Of a stretch of 64,000 nt of DNA, positions 63,044 through 64,000 are shown one piece after another. Source of the stretch: an uncultured Roseburia sp. (lineage in GTDB: Bacteria; Bacillota; Clostridia; Lachnospirales; Lachnospiraceae). The notes under the pieces are model-generated. The model worked only from the letters and a program-made list of their open reading frames with translations. It ran no database searches and was not told where the DNA came from. The stretch spans positions 1 through 64,000 of the forward strand of contig CANSSP010000015.1 in assembly GCA_947649645.1 (NCBI GenBank). The letters are read 5' to 3'. Both the position numbers and the translations under genes were made by a program. Position 1 is the first letter of the stretch, and every line of letters starts with the position of its first letter.

Positions 63044-63358
63044 ATGGATAAAAACATGGCAGAACGATTAATCGAATTACGTGAAAAACATAAGCTTTCT
63101 CAGACAGCCGTGGCAAAACGGCTCGGTGTCACCTCTGCACTGATCAGTGCATATGAAAAAACGGAACGTAATCCAAGTCTCGACCGGCTTATTGCCCTGG
63201 CCGACATCTATCATACTTCCACTGATTATATCCTTGGAAGATCACTCTCGGATCCGAATTCCTGCGTCATCGAGGTAAACGATTTAAATGAAGAGCAGAT
63301 TCACGTTTTACGAGAACTGGTCGAAATTATGAAAGCGCAGGAGCACCACAGAAAGTAA
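63044..63358 (+). CDS. XRE family helix-turn-helix regulator
   Basis: This 104-residue protein has an N-terminal lambda-repressor-like HTH (about residues 8-65: LSQTAVAKRLGVTSALISAY, then the family end TSTDYILGRS) and a short helical C-terminus that may dimerise. AAGGA lies eight bases before ATG 63044; the longer frame to 63011 lacks a site. It is a single-gene unit. Its target is unknown; self-regulation is common for this type. Confidence 0.9.
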   Translation: MDKNMAERLIELREKHKLSQTAVAKRLGVTSALISAYEKTERNPSLDRLIALADIYHTSTDYILGRSLSDPNSCVIEVNDLNEEQIHVLRELVEIMKAQEHHRK

Positions 63359-63411
63359 TGCACGGACGGACTACATAATTTGCAAAAATAATTATAATCG
63401 CAATAAAACAA

Positions 63412-63450
63412 CCCCCGCAGAACACACAAAACCCTGCAGGGGCCGTTTTT
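63412..63450. terminator. terminator between the XRE gene and the right-edge gene
   Basis: CCCCCGCAG (63412-63420) pairs with CTGCAGGGG (63434-63442) with one mismatch, followed by CCGTTTTT on the plus strand; the minus strand has TTGTTTTATT. It probably serves both convergent genes. Confidence 0.75.
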
Positions 63451-64000
63451 AATAATTACTCATAATCTGTTCCGCGGAATCATGGAAAATCTTTGCAAAA
63501 TATGCATCATCCGACAAAGAAGAATCGGTGTAAAAGCGATCCGCGTTGTCCAGGAAAATCTCCCGCGCATCACCGTCAATCACGCGGTCTGCCGCTTTTC
63601 CCGTATAGAGAAACGTCACATACTCCGACTCCGCATATTCCATAAACACAAATATCATATGTCCTTCGTCGTCATAGAGCGTGTCATACATTCCTTTCAG
63701 ATAATTTTCCGCCTCATCATCCATAATCTCTCCGCCCTTCCCGTCCAGGCGGTCACAGATCAGAAGATACGGCTGAACGCCGGTTTTCTGATAAAAATAA
63801 TCTATCTCCCTTTTCACGGATTCCGTATCCGAAAGCCAGCCGGACATATCATTGAGAACCTGCTCCGAGCGCACACATGCGTCCTCTGCGAGCTTTTCCT
63901 TCGGCGCTTTCTTTCCTCCCGTGTCCCTGTCGATTCCATCGTTATCCGATACTGCCGCGTTTTTATCCGCCGCGATCTCATTGACCGGTCTGTCCTTCTG
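63449..64000 (-). CDS. C-terminal part of an unidentified protein, cut by the right edge
   Basis: The frame is open from the window edge for 183 residues to a stop at 63449; the GTG at 63874 is an internal codon and not needed as start. The first 40 residues visible are polar and disorder-like (ending KKAPKEKLAEDACVRSEQ). The rest is a compact acidic domain (QPYLLICDRLDGKGGEIM, MIFVFMEYAESEYVTFLYTG, IFHDSAEQIM) that resembles the TPM-type fold in pattern. The N-terminal part, which probably defines the protein, is outside the window. Confidence 0.75.
   Translation of the reverse strand, partial: QKDRPVNEIAADKNAAVSDNDGIDRDTGGKKAPKEKLAEDACVRSEQVLNDMSGWLSDTESVKREIDYFYQKTGVQPYLLICDRLDGKGGEIMDDEAENYLKGMYDTLYDDEGHMIFVFMEYAESEYVTFLYTGKAADRVIDGDAREIFLDNADRFYTDSSLSDDAYFAKIFHDSAEQIMSNY

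Overview
The window looks like a chromosomal segment of a motile, spore-forming member of the Lachnospiraceae (class Clostridia). The reasons are the moderate GC content, Firmicute-type ribosome binding sites with some TTG and GTG starts, a flagellin/FliS pair, sporulation-type proteins (BofA, a YaaH-like GH18, a CwlD-like amidase, a SleB-type hydrolase), MecA, YaaL, and families typical of Lachnospiraceae (DUF6145, DUF6240, DUF5702, DUF6382-FHA). I see no rRNA, tRNA, CRISPR array or intact insertion sequence.

Layout. 1-1.1 kb: small minus-strand genes, one broken by an in-frame stop, next to an 11-bp tandem repeat just past lysS; this looks like the edge or remnant of a mobile element. 1.1-9.1 kb: a tightly packed minus-strand housekeeping run (argF, birA, DUF6145, coaX, dusB, unknown, greA, lysS) behind an SPFH protein. 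9.2-18 kb: mostly single genes (SleB-type hydrolase, pgi, a small membrane protein, murG, HIT protein, a soluble histidine kinase, a flavodoxin-SCP2 protein, rhomboid). 18-27.3 kb: one Tad (tight adherence) pilus operon with a clear promoter near 27.28 kb, containing two prepilin peptidases, TadZ, TadA, TadB, TadC, an Flp-like pilin, three pseudopilin-like proteins and an FHA protein. 27.3-31.9 kb: BofA, YaaL, fliS, flagellin, a DUF1858 protein and mecA. 32-37.2 kb: a plus-strand cluster with a kinase fused to a CpaE-like domain, a second CpaE-like protein that appears to start at AUA, a small unknown, then a GH18 and an amidase. 37.2-45.9 kb: a giant DUF6240 protein, glgB and a large TPR/repeat/P-loop protein. 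46-50 kb: AI-2E-family transporter and an aconitase-family hydratase. 50-54 kb: an ECF sigma factor with a membrane beta-propeller partner, then a CPBP protease. 54-62.8 kb: EamA transporter, a two-component system with a degenerate HAD protein, an AraC regulator, an Fe-S/flavin oxidoreductase and an LCP protein. 62.9-64 kb: an XRE regulator and a protein running off the edge.

How parts may work together. The kinase/CpaE cluster at 32-34.4 kb and the FHA protein closing the Tad operon could form a phospho-signalling circuit for pilus placement or assembly (inference). The two-component system at 55.7-58.5 kb and the LCP gene at 61.7 kb share a TTAA-N7-TTAA direct repeat next to their promoters, suggesting a small cell-envelope regulon. 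The ECF sigma factor has a promoter of ECF type and overlaps the gene for a membrane-anchored extracellular propeller, suggesting a sensor/anti-sigma pair that lacks the usual zinc-binding motif.
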